The translations under genes were made by a program, and so were the position numbers. Below the pieces are notes generated by a model that had not been told where the DNA came from, made no database searches, and saw nothing but the letters and a program-made list of their open reading frames with translations. From AV40 sp035568175 (GTDB lineage: Bacteria; Verrucomicrobiota; Verrucomicrobiia; Chthoniobacterales; UBA10450): DNA of 64,000 bases. Each line of letters starts with the position of its first letter. The stretch's first letter is position 1. Positions 1 to 6,836 of the stretch are shown here, one piece after another. The DNA is taken from assembly GCA_035568175.1 (NCBI GenBank), contig DATMON010000024.1, forward strand, positions 111,510 through 175,509. The letters are read 5' to 3'.

Positions 1-149
1 TAAAGACTGGGCGGTTGTCCCCGGACCGCGTGGACGCCGGCCGAAGCGACTTCGATGTCTTTGCGATTCCCGATCAGCCGGCGAAACAATCCTTCGGCAA
101 TCGGACTCCGGCAGATATTGCCCGTGCAAACAAAAAGGACGCTTTTCAC
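1..149 (-). CDS. Low-molecular-weight protein-tyrosine phosphatase (N-terminal part, runs off the window)
   Basis: The minus strand from a GTG at 149 reads VKSVLFVCTGNICRSPIAEG and continues with a basic stretch and ASAGVHA before leaving the window. VCTGNICRSP is the CX5R phosphate-binding loop of the LMW-PTP/arsenate reductase fold, with the nucleophilic Cys ten residues in. SAG-(V/I) after about 40 residues is also typical. The family dephosphorylates tyrosine or arginine and, in envelope loci, often regulates polysaccharide-export kinases (Wzb/Etp type). A sense-strand open frame over the same bases is a shadow. The gene is divergent from the small gene at 258. A GTG a few codons upstream is an alternative start. 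Confidence 0.85.
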   Translation of the reverse strand, partial: MKSVLFVCTGNICRSPIAEGLFRRLIGNRKDIEVASAGVHAVRGQPPSL

Positions 150-257
150 GATTACGCGTCGCGCCTGCGAACGCACAAACAACGTAGTTTTGAACATGAT
201 CAAGTCAACGAAGGAGACATTGCAGTTTTACCTGTGCTGCACGTTAATTCGCTGGTC

Positions 258-629
258 ATGTTGACGGACGAGCCCAAGAAAAGTGGTCGCGGCGATTACG
301 ACCGCCGCTGGATATCAGACGAATACTTCGATTTGATTGTTTGGTACGATCGCAAGGATGCCGTCCACGGCTTCCAGCTTTGTTACGGTAAGCCTCAGTG
401 GGAGCGCGCACTCACTTGGATAACCGATCGCGGCTTTTCGCACGCCGAGGTCCAAACTGGCGAAGAGCGGCCAGATGCGAATCGGACGCCGATTCTGGTA
501 GCAGACGGCTCTTTTCCAGTCGACGAAGTTAGACGCGAGTTTCAACGACGAGCCGTTGGATTGCCGGGTGACCTGCGCGACCTGATTCTCGCCAAGATCG
601 CGGAATTCGAGACTCGACGGAAAACCTGA
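258..629 (+). CDS. Conserved hypothetical protein, about 123 aa
   Basis: This is an acidic soluble protein with no signal peptide or membrane segment. Visible blocks are DEYFDLIVWYD, GFQLCYGK, ERALTW, TPILVADG and a C-terminal helix rich in Arg/Lys. The reading frame stays open to the left edge, but the upstream part lies antisense to the phosphatase P-loop, so I chose the ATG that precedes the conserved-looking part. I do not assign a function; the layout suggests a small standalone alpha/beta domain. The stop lies 5 bp before the acyltransferase start, so the two are probably co-transcribed. Confidence 0.6.
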   Translation: MLTDEPKKSGRGDYDRRWISDEYFDLIVWYDRKDAVHGFQLCYGKPQWERALTWITDRGFSHAEVQTGEERPDANRTPILVADGSFPVDEVRREFQRRAVGLPGDLRDLILAKIAEFETRRKT

Positions 630-634
630 CCGCT

Positions 635-1618
635 GTGCGCTCGATTTGGAAAACAATTCGCTACCGGTTGGAGTGGGCGGGCTTACTCATCGCCGCGAAA
701 CTCGTGCCGCTGTTGTCGCGCAAAAATTGTTACCGATTCGCGCTCGCGCTTGGCGGGTTGATGTCGATCCTGGACCGACACGGCCGCAACGTTGCCCTGA
801 GCAATCTTCAAGTCGCCTTCGGCGATCGATTCTCGCAGCGCGAGCGCGAACAAATCGCTCGTGAATCGTTCCAACATTTTGCCCGGACGATGCTCGATCT
901 CTTGTGGAGCCCGCGATTAACCCGCGAAAATTTTCCGGACTACATCGAGTTCCAAAACGTGGAAGAAATCGATCGCGTGAGCGGACCTGAGCGTAATTTC
1001 ATCAACGCTTGTTATCACTACAGCAATTTCGAATGGTTCAGTCTGGCAAGTGGATATTCGGGATTGGCCGGCACGATCATTTCCCAGGAATTCAAAAATT
1101 CATTGCTTGATCCGATTTTCAGAAAATTGCGCGAGCAATCGGGCCACGAATTGATCCCGCGCAAGAACGGGATCATTCGGCTTTACAAAGTGCTCCGACG
1201 AAGGGGGCGGACCGCGTTGCTTGTCGATCTTACCCTGCATCCCAGGATGCCGTCGGTGGTGATCAATTGCTTCGGTTTGAAAACCAACGTGACGTCCGCG
1301 CAAGCGTGGCTGAACGAGCAAACCGGCGCGCCGATCATTCCGGCTCATTGCGAGCCGCTGCCGAATGGCCGCTACCGGGTAGTGTTTCATCCGAAAATCG
1401 AAACCGCAGGCCGCACTTATCAGCAGATCGCACAGGCATGTTGGGATTCGTTTGAACCTTATGTTCGAAAAAATCCCGCGCCGTGGCTTTGGATGTATAA
1501 ACACTGGCGCTACAAACCGGCCACCGCGGACCGGCCTTATCCATTTTATGCGCGATTGCATTCGCGCTTCGACAAGCGAATTGCCGCCGGTGGCGAAACG
1601 ATGCCAGTGCAGCCGTAG
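635..1618 (+). CDS. Lipid A biosynthesis (LpxL/HtrB-family) acyltransferase
   Basis: At 327 aa this has the usual size for LpxL/LpxM late acyltransferases, which move an acyl chain from acyl-ACP to the lipid A precursor on the inner face of the inner membrane. It has an N-terminal hydrophobic anchor (WAGLLIAAKLVPLL), the RNVALSNLQ block, and HYSNFEWF, which fits the catalytic HX4E/D motif. Later come a substrate-site LLVDLTLHP block and the C-terminal WLWMYKHWRYKP signature (W-x-H-x-R-W type). The start is GTG, 5 bp after the preceding gene. A second LpxL-type protein, fused to GT9, occurs at 27.4 kb, so the lipid A is probably at least penta-acylated; that last point is inference. Confidence 0.88.
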   Translation: MRSIWKTIRYRLEWAGLLIAAKLVPLLSRKNCYRFALALGGLMSILDRHGRNVALSNLQVAFGDRFSQREREQIARESFQHFARTMLDLLWSPRLTRENFPDYIEFQNVEEIDRVSGPERNFINACYHYSNFEWFSLASGYSGLAGTIISQEFKNSLLDPIFRKLREQSGHELIPRKNGIIRLYKVLRRRGRTALLVDLTLHPRMPSVVINCFGLKTNVTSAQAWLNEQTGAPIIPAHCEPLPNGRYRVVFHPKIETAGRTYQQIAQACWDSFEPYVRKNPAPWLWMYKHWRYKPATADRPYPFYARLHSRFDKRIAAGGETMPVQP

Positions 1619-1667
1619 CTTTATCAGAATGATTGACAAAAGTGCGTCGGCCTTTTCAAGTACCGCC

Positions 1668-2291
1668 ATGCGAATCGTTTCCCGCTTAGCTATTGTCGTT
1701 GCTCTTCCCGTCGCGCTTTCGTTTCTCACCGGCTGCGAAACCACCGGCGGTGGAACCGCCTACAAGGGAGGAAGATCTTATCACGTGGTTGCCTACAAGC
1801 CGCACGACCCGTCGAACGTCCGGGTGAAGCTCTCGAAAGGGACCCAAACAGTTTATGTGATGGAAGGCGATCGATTGCTGATGGCGGCGCAGGCGAACGT
1901 CGGCCGGGGTGGGGCGTCGACGCCGTCCGGTCACTTCTCGATTATCAACAAGGACAAAACCAAACGTCGCGTGAGCGAGCCGGATGCCGGTTACCCGATG
2001 GCGTATTGGTGCGAATTCGCGCCGGCGTATGGATTTCATGAAGGTTTTGTCTGGTCCACGCCGCGAACGCATGGCTGTGTCCGGCTGCATCGCGAAGCCG
2101 CCGCTCGCCTTTACGCGCTGGTGCGGATTGGAACTCCGGTCGACATCGCCGAGTCGGAACCAGAAGATGCAAAATATGCGAAGGACGTGATGAGGATCGA
2201 TCAAAGCCGCGATCCAGATCCGCCCCGCTCGCTGTTGATGTCGCCTGCCTGGTTTAAGGATCCGCCGGGTCCTCTGCTCGTTGACCAATAG
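1668..2291 (+). CDS. L,D-transpeptidase (YkuD domain) lipoprotein
   Basis: This is a predicted lipoprotein: the N-terminus MRIVSRLAIVVALPVALSFL is followed by the lipobox LTGC with Cys23. The YkuD domain follows, with the catalytic block THGCVRLH (His135, Cys137, Arg139) and the upstream STPSGHFSI segment. Such enzymes make 3-3 cross-links in peptidoglycan or tether lipoproteins to it, in the periplasm. I chose the ATG directly before the signal peptide. Upstream in-frame starts exist but would bury the signal and overlap the acyltransferase. The C-terminus is Pro-rich and lacks further domains. At 207 aa it is a minimal single-domain member. Confidence 0.88.
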   Translation: MRIVSRLAIVVALPVALSFLTGCETTGGGTAYKGGRSYHVVAYKPHDPSNVRVKLSKGTQTVYVMEGDRLLMAAQANVGRGGASTPSGHFSIINKDKTKRRVSEPDAGYPMAYWCEFAPAYGFHEGFVWSTPRTHGCVRLHREAAARLYALVRIGTPVDIAESEPEDAKYAKDVMRIDQSRDPDPPRSLLMSPAWFKDPPGPLLVDQ

Positions 2292-2363
2292 GCTTTTGTT
2301 GCAGGAGAATAGGCCTGATTGCCGGCTGAAAAGCGGCCGGGACGTGTTAAGCTTTTCCAAGCG

Positions 2364-3602
2364 ATGAGCACAAACCTCATATCCAGCGGAACGACGGCGC
2401 GCGAGAAAGTGAACTTGCGGACGCCCGACGTCATGGCCGCGGTGCAGGAACAGGTCGAGCAGCATTATCGCAGCGACATTGTCGATAAAGTTCGCCGCGC
2501 TGGCGGAATCGTTCGCGTTGGCGACACAACTGTCCGCCTCGCAAAGGAATTCGGCTTTTGCTATGGGGTCGAGCGGGCGATCGATCTGGCGTACGCCGCC
2601 CGGAAAGTTTTCAAGGACCGTCGCCTGTTTATTGTCGGCGAAATCATTCATAACCCCGAGGTCAACCAGCAGATAGCGTCGCTCGGGATCAAAAACCTGA
2701 CCGGCCCAAACAAGCAGGCCGACATTGCTGAGCTCGGACCGGACGACGTTGTCATTGTACCGGCGTTCGGCACCGAACTATCGATTCAGCAGCAAATCAA
2801 GGAACGCGGCTGTCAGATCGTGGACACGACGTGTGGCGACGTGATGAGCGTTTGGAAACGCGTTCGCAAATACGCCAGCGAATCGGCCACCTCCATCATT
2901 CACGGGAAAGCCGAGCATGAGGAAACAAAAGCGACCAGTTCGCGCGCGCTCGGTGACGGCAAAGGACATTATCTGGTCGTGCTCACGCTCGCCGACACCG
3001 ATTACGTTTGTAATTACATTCGCCATGGCGGCGCTAAGCAGGCCTTTCTGGAAAAATTCCGTGGCGCGTATTCGCCGGGCTTCGACCCGGACGTGCATTT
3101 GAAAACGGTCGGGGTCGCAAACCAAACCACGATGTTGCGCGGCGAGACCGAGGAAGTTCAGCGCCGAGTGCGGCAGGCGATCGCCGACCGCGACGGTGCG
3201 GACGAGGCCGCCAAAAACTTTCGCTTCTTCGACACCATCTGCGGCGCGACCCAGGAACGTCAGGACGCACTGCGCGAATTACTCGACGTGAAGATGGATT
3301 TGCTCATCGTTGTCGGCGGTTACAACAGCTCGAACACTTCGCACCTCGCGGAAATGGGCGAGGAAAAATTGCCGACCTATTTTGTTTTGAACGCTTCGCG
3401 TCTGGTCTCGCTCAATGAAATCAAGCATTACAATCTGCACGAGAAACGCGAAGTTGTTTCGCATTTCTGGCTTCCACCCGGCCCGACAGTTGTCGGCATT
3501 ACCGCCGGAGCATCGTGTCCGAATAACTTGATCGAAGAGACATTGATCCGGCTTTTCGAGTTGCGCGGAATTCCTCGCCAGCAACTCGAGCTCGCTGCCT
3601 AA
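2364..3602 (+). CDS. ispH: 4-hydroxy-3-methylbut-2-enyl diphosphate reductase (IspH/LytB)
   Basis: This enzyme performs the last step of the MEP isoprenoid pathway, reducing HMBPP to IPP and DMAPP with a [4Fe-4S] cluster in the cytosol. The three cluster cysteines are visible in GFCYGVERA (Cys66), TTCGDV and GASCPNN. The TSHLAEM block and HGKAEHEET carry substrate residues. At 412 aa it is about 100 residues longer than the E. coli enzyme. It has an N-terminal extension and insertions, matching the long form known from cyanobacteria and plants. The ATG at MSTNLISS was preferred over an upstream non-ATG start that would add 15 residues. The gene appears monocistronic. Confidence 0.95.
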   Translation: MSTNLISSGTTAREKVNLRTPDVMAAVQEQVEQHYRSDIVDKVRRAGGIVRVGDTTVRLAKEFGFCYGVERAIDLAYAARKVFKDRRLFIVGEIIHNPEVNQQIASLGIKNLTGPNKQADIAELGPDDVVIVPAFGTELSIQQQIKERGCQIVDTTCGDVMSVWKRVRKYASESATSIIHGKAEHEETKATSSRALGDGKGHYLVVLTLADTDYVCNYIRHGGAKQAFLEKFRGAYSPGFDPDVHLKTVGVANQTTMLRGETEEVQRRVRQAIADRDGADEAAKNFRFFDTICGATQERQDALRELLDVKMDLLIVVGGYNSSNTSHLAEMGEEKLPTYFVLNASRLVSLNEIKHYNLHEKREVVSHFWLPPGPTVVGITAGASCPNNLIEETLIRLFELRGIPRQQLELAA

Positions 3603-3661
3603 TTGTATCTGGGGGTCGCACGCGCCCTTGCGTGCTAGTGATCGCGCCCTCTATTTCCTGA

Positions 3662-3686
3662 ACGGCTCGCAGAGCCGTGGCTACAA
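3662..3686. repeat. REP-like hairpin
   Basis: ACGGCTC-GCA-GAGCCGT forms a 7-bp perfect stem with a 3-nt loop, followed by GGCTACAA. The hairpin plus (C)TACAA end resembles the element at 18653-18720, so this may be one unit of the same intergenic repeat family. It lies just downstream of ispH, close to the 3' end of the convergent cysteine-rich gene, and could also act as a transcript end. There is no T-run. Confidence 0.5.
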
Positions 3687-3691
3687 TTTCC

Positions 3692-4249
3692 TCATTTCAG
3701 GCAGAAGCAGCGATAGACGTAATTGCCATCGTGCCGGACCTGCTTGTCGGCTTTGGCGATCAGTTCCCATTTTGCGTCTTTCGGATCAAAACCTGCCTTA
3801 CCCGCGACTTGGAGACGAAACAGCGTGCATTTGCAGTCACCATCGCACTTACCGCTGCATTTCATCTCGTGGTGCTTGTCTACAGGATCGATGACGTCGA
3901 CGTCGTCCAAGGTGCAGCCGCCCATTCCGCACATCTGATAGCGAACCGTATATTTCACTCCATCGACTGTGAGCTCGCTTTCCAGGATCGGTTTCACGCA
4001 GAAACATTTGTAATCCAGTTTGTCCGGTCGGTACTTCGTCTGGCTTTTGTTATCGGCGTGCGCGACGTCCCAGGCGACATCGTCGCCGGAGCCTTTCGGC
4101 CGTTTGAAAAGCTGGCAATAACAACCGCCTTTGCCGCAGGTATCGCTCGGCGGACAGGAGACATGTTTGTTGTCGCCGCTCGGTTTCGCGTCACCGCAGG
4201 TGCCGCCTTCACAAAATTCGAATGCTTGGGGGGAAGACAAAGTTGGCAT
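3692..4249 (-). CDS. Cysteine-rich protein with an internal duplication
   Basis: The protein has 185 aa with 16 cysteines and no signal peptide if it starts at MPTLSSPQ. Two halves share one plan. The first has CYCQLF, about 35 polar residues, then CFCVK. The second has CKCTLF, a similar spacer, then CFCLK. Between them lie CGMGGC and CSGKCDGDC, and an N-terminal CEGGTC/CGKGGC region precedes both. The pattern suggests metal binding or a disulfide-stabilised fold. I recognise no named family. A longer frame upstream (start at 4330) exists but begins with an unlikely leader. The gene converges with ispH and is divergent from the DoxX gene. Confidence 0.7.
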   Translation of the reverse strand: MPTLSSPQAFEFCEGGTCGDAKPSGDNKHVSCPPSDTCGKGGCYCQLFKRPKGSGDDVAWDVAHADNKSQTKYRPDKLDYKCFCVKPILESELTVDGVKYTVRYQMCGMGGCTLDDVDVIDPVDKHHEMKCSGKCDGDCKCTLFRLQVAGKAGFDPKDAKWELIAKADKQVRHDGNYVYRCFCLK

Positions 4250-4360
4250 GATCACGAATTGTAGCGGCGGTGTGTGACCTCCGGAAGCCAAATTCGTCGT
4301 GGCCTTTACGCCGAGCGATTGGCTTGACACACAAGATCGACATCGTTAAGCCTGCTCGGC

Positions 4361-4771
4361 ATGAAGTCTCTCAATCGCTTTGCGGACCCGTTTTATTGCA
4401 TAATGCGTTTGGTCGTCGGGCTGATGTTTGCCTGCCATGGGCTCGATAAGATATTCGGCACCTTCACCCCGAAAGCCGAAGCGCTTCCGCCCCTCATGGC
4501 CTTCGGCGGATGGGTTGAGATCGTTTGCGGATTTCTGGTTGCGTTTGGTTTGCTGACGCGACTCGGCGCGTTTGTCGCCTCCGGTGAAATGGCGGTCGCA
4601 TTTTTCATGGTCCACGCTCCGAGAGGCTTGATTCCTTACGTAAACAAGGGCGAGCTGGCGGTGGTTTACTGCTTCGTATTTTTCTACATCTTCTTGCGCG
4701 GCGCAGGCAGCTTGAGCATCGACGGAATGATTGGCAGAGGAAAAGCCGCGACTAGTACTCCGACGACTTAG
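4361..4771 (+). CDS. DoxX-family membrane protein
   Basis: The protein has 136 aa with four hydrophobic segments in the order expected for DoxX. The first bears RLVVGLMFACHGLDKIFG, the family's conserved helix with the H-G-xxK-xF pattern. FGGWVEIVCGFLVAFGLLTR, a helix over VASGEMAVAFFMVH and a last helix over VVYCFVFFYIFLRG follow. DoxX proteins sit in the inner membrane and are linked to redox homeostasis or quinone partners in several bacteria, but the biochemical role of most members is unknown. The gene is followed 65 bp later by the secreted hydrolase in the same direction. Confidence 0.88.
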   Translation: MKSLNRFADPFYCIMRLVVGLMFACHGLDKIFGTFTPKAEALPPLMAFGGWVEIVCGFLVAFGLLTRLGAFVASGEMAVAFFMVHAPRGLIPYVNKGELAVVYCFVFFYIFLRGAGSLSIDGMIGRGKAATSTPTT

Positions 4772-4836
4772 CTTTGTCATTTCGAGCGAAAAATGCCAGT
4801 CCGGCTCGGACCGAGAAATCTCTAAATATTTTGTCC

Positions 4837-5637
4837 ATGACACGCGCTATTTTCATCTTCGCACTAATCGCTTTCGCGCAATCTTTGCCCGCTCAAGAGT
4901 TCAAGGATTTCGGCAAGGAGCGGTTGAACAGTTCGCCGCGTCACGGCGAGTGGGTCGACCTCAAATCGGGCGACCGCACGATCAAAGCGTTCGTGGTTTA
5001 TCCGGAATCGAAAAATAAAACGCCGGTCGTTCTGGTCATTCAGGAAATTTTTGGACTAACGGATTGGTTGCGCAGTTTATGTGACGAGCTGGCTGAGAAC
5101 GGCGTCATCGCAATTGCGCCCGACCTGCTGAGTGGCCAAAAGTACGAAGATGGTGACGCGGCCGGCAAAGCAACCCACGCGCTGCCCAAGGAGCAGGTGA
5201 CAAGCGATCTGAATGCGGCGGCCGATTACGCGCTGAAGATTCCGGCATGCAATGGAACACTGGCGGTTTGTGGTTTTTGCTGGGGCGGGGGCTGGACGTT
5301 TCAGTACGCGCACATGAATCCGAAGTTGAAAGCGGCCTATTCGTTTTATGGGGTCGCAGTCGATAACCCAGAAGATGCCGCGAAAGTGGTTTGTCCGGTT
5401 TACGGGTTCTACGGCGAGAACGATGAGCGCGTGAACGCGACGATTCCGAAAGGGGAAGACCTAATGAAAGCCGCCGCCAAAAAATATGAGCCGGTGATTT
5501 ACAAAGGCGCCGGTCACGGTTTCATGCGCTCGGGCGAGCCGAACAACCCGAATGTTCGCGAAGGCGACAAGAAAGCGCGTGACGAAGCCTGGACGCGTTG
5601 GAAGACACTGTTGAAACAATTGCAGCAAGGTTCATGA
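4837..5637 (+). CDS. Secreted dienelactone hydrolase family protein
   Basis: This is an alpha/beta hydrolase of 266 aa with an N-terminal signal (MTRAIFIFALIAFAQSLPAQ), so it is probably periplasmic. The dienelactone hydrolase triad is visible: Cys148 in the nucleophile elbow GFCWGGGW, Asp in YGENDERV, and His in GAGHGFM. The N-terminal VVLVIQEIFGL strand and oxyanion region are also typical. Family members cleave dienelactones or other small esters; secreted homologues generally have unknown substrates. I chose the ATG directly in front of the signal sequence rather than an upstream in-frame start. Confidence 0.9.
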   Translation: MTRAIFIFALIAFAQSLPAQEFKDFGKERLNSSPRHGEWVDLKSGDRTIKAFVVYPESKNKTPVVLVIQEIFGLTDWLRSLCDELAENGVIAIAPDLLSGQKYEDGDAAGKATHALPKEQVTSDLNAAADYALKIPACNGTLAVCGFCWGGGWTFQYAHMNPKLKAAYSFYGVAVDNPEDAAKVVCPVYGFYGENDERVNATIPKGEDLMKAAAKKYEPVIYKGAGHGFMRSGEPNNPNVREGDKKARDEAWTRWKTLLKQLQQGS

Positions 5638-5658
5638 TTTTGATATAACGATCGCGCG

Positions 5659-6042
5659 ATGCAAAAGAGTGCCCCCAGACTTTGGCAGCTCACTATCGGA
5701 GCGGTTCTATTGATCCTTTGGCTAACGTCTTCCGAAATCTGGGCGCTGCCTTACGAACTTTCCGGTCGATACGCGAATCGTTTGTCTCAAGCTGATTTGG
5801 AGCAGATTAAGTTTGTTGTTTCGAAAGAGCGGGCCGTTGATCACAGACTGAGAAAAATCGAGGGCGTTGCCATCGATAGAGTTCACATTCAGTCAGGAGG
5901 CAGGAGCGCAGTTGACGAAGACAAGTATTACGAATTTAACGCGTACAAGCGTGCAGGCGCGTGGGTGATCGACCTCAATTCTATTCAAATCTCTGTTGAG
6001 CAGCGAGACTTGAGAACGAATGGTCCGATCTTAGTCAGGTGA
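5659..6042 (+). CDS. Hypothetical exported protein, 127 aa
   Basis: A signal or anchor segment, LTIGAVLLILWLTSSEIWA, is followed by about 95 soluble residues with no recognised motif. LSQADLEQIKFVVSKE and the closing VIDLNSIQISVEQRDLR suggest a small alpha+beta domain that may repeat an amphipathic strand pattern. It lies 21 bp after the hydrolase and is probably in the same transcript. Its 3' end abuts the S46 peptidase remnant on the other strand. I do not assign a function. Confidence 0.6.
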   Translation: MQKSAPRLWQLTIGAVLLILWLTSSEIWALPYELSGRYANRLSQADLEQIKFVVSKERAVDHRLRKIEGVAIDRVHIQSGGRSAVDEDKYYEFNAYKRAGAWVIDLNSIQISVEQRDLRTNGPILVR

Positions 6043-6050
6043 CCAGCTCG

Positions 6051-6131
6051 CTTCCCGCCGGTCAATTCATCGACTAACGGCTGCGCATCGTAGACATTTC
6101 GTAACGCTTCGGTGATCGCAGCGGAGATCAC
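6051..6131 (-). pseudogene. C-terminal remnant of a second S46 peptidase
   Basis: Directly after the carbonic anhydrase stop, and in the same frame, the minus strand reads VISAAITEALRNVYDAQPLV, then DELTGGK. The end of the intact S46 peptidase about 0.8 kb away reads SVDSAAIIEALRNVYDAQPL, then VDELLSAK. By eye 21 of 23 residues match over the core. Only about 49 of 69 bases match, with almost all differences at synonymous positions. The fragment therefore descends from an old functional paralogue, not from a recent duplication. The remaining roughly 670 residues of that paralogue are gone, and the carbonic anhydrase gene occupies the place. Confidence 0.8.
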
Positions 6132-6794
6132 TCACATTTTGTCCCACTCGACCTTGCCGGTATCAAGGTCGTAGTACGCGGTAACGACTTTGACCTGCGG
6201 AGCAAGTTCGCCGAGTTGCGCGTTTTTGCGGATCTTGTCGGCCACTTGGCGGGTATTTTCGTGCACAGCGTTGGCGAGCGCGTCGCCTGGTTTGCTTTTG
6301 GCCGCTTGAACGGCCGGCTGAATGTTGCGCACGATGGCATTCACATGGCCCGGTGCGGTCGCGCTTTCCAACGCTGCTTTCACCGCGCCGCAGCGCGCGT
6401 GTCCAAGAACAACGATCAGCCGCGAACCCAAATGCTCGACGGCGTATTCGATGCTGCCGAGAGCATAGTCGTCGACCAGGTTTCCGGCTGTTCGCACTAC
6501 GAACAAATCGCCGATGGTCTGATCGAAAATAATTTCCGGTGATGTGCGGGAGTCCGCGCAACCGACGATGATGGCGAACGGATGCTGCGCTTGGGCGGTC
6601 GCCGCCCGTCGCTCGGCTATCGGTTTGGCCGTGCTCATATTGCTGTTGGCAAACCGACTATTGCCTTCCATGAGTTTTGTCAGCGCAGCGTCTGGCAACA
6701 CCGACTTCTCGGTCGGTTCGCTGGCAATCAGAATAGAAAGGCTCGCGCTGAGCAAAGCTGCGAGGAAAACGGCAATGGCATTTTTCGAATTCAT
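6132..6794 (-). CDS. Periplasmic beta-class carbonic anhydrase
   Basis: The protein has 220 aa with an N-terminal signal peptide (AIAVFLAALLSASLSILIAS) and then a beta-carbonic anhydrase domain. The zinc ligands are in GCADSRTSPE (Cys and the Asp/Arg dyad) and GHARCGAV (His, Cys), and VVRTAGN is the family's conserved strand. It interconverts CO2 and bicarbonate, here probably outside the cytoplasm. The gene follows the S46 peptidase on the same strand after a 42-bp gap. An S46 C-terminal remnant follows its stop in frame, which suggests the gene landed inside a former peptidase array. Confidence 0.92.
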   Translation of the reverse strand: MNSKNAIAVFLAALLSASLSILIASEPTEKSVLPDAALTKLMEGNSRFANSNMSTAKPIAERRAATAQAQHPFAIIVGCADSRTSPEIIFDQTIGDLFVVRTAGNLVDDYALGSIEYAVEHLGSRLIVVLGHARCGAVKAALESATAPGHVNAIVRNIQPAVQAAKSKPGDALANAVHENTRQVADKIRKNAQLGELAPQVKVVTAYYDLDTGKVEWDKM

Positions 6795-6836
6795 GCCGAG
6801 CAGCGGTACAAATCGAATGTCGATCTCACAAGAATA

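Noticed and set aside
15..257. Sense-strand open frame upstream of the small gene at 258
   Set aside because: It lies antisense to an unmistakable CX5R phosphatase P-loop and has no coherent protein pattern; only the part from 258 looks real.
1686..2651. 321-codon minus-strand frame opposite the L,D-transpeptidase and ispH
   Set aside because: It is the shadow of two well-supported genes; its residues show no domain, only an Arg-rich antisense pattern.
3677..4264. 195-codon plus-strand frame opposite the cysteine-rich gene
   Set aside because: The minus strand has a regular duplicated cysteine pattern, which cannot arise by chance; the plus frame is an antisense shadow.
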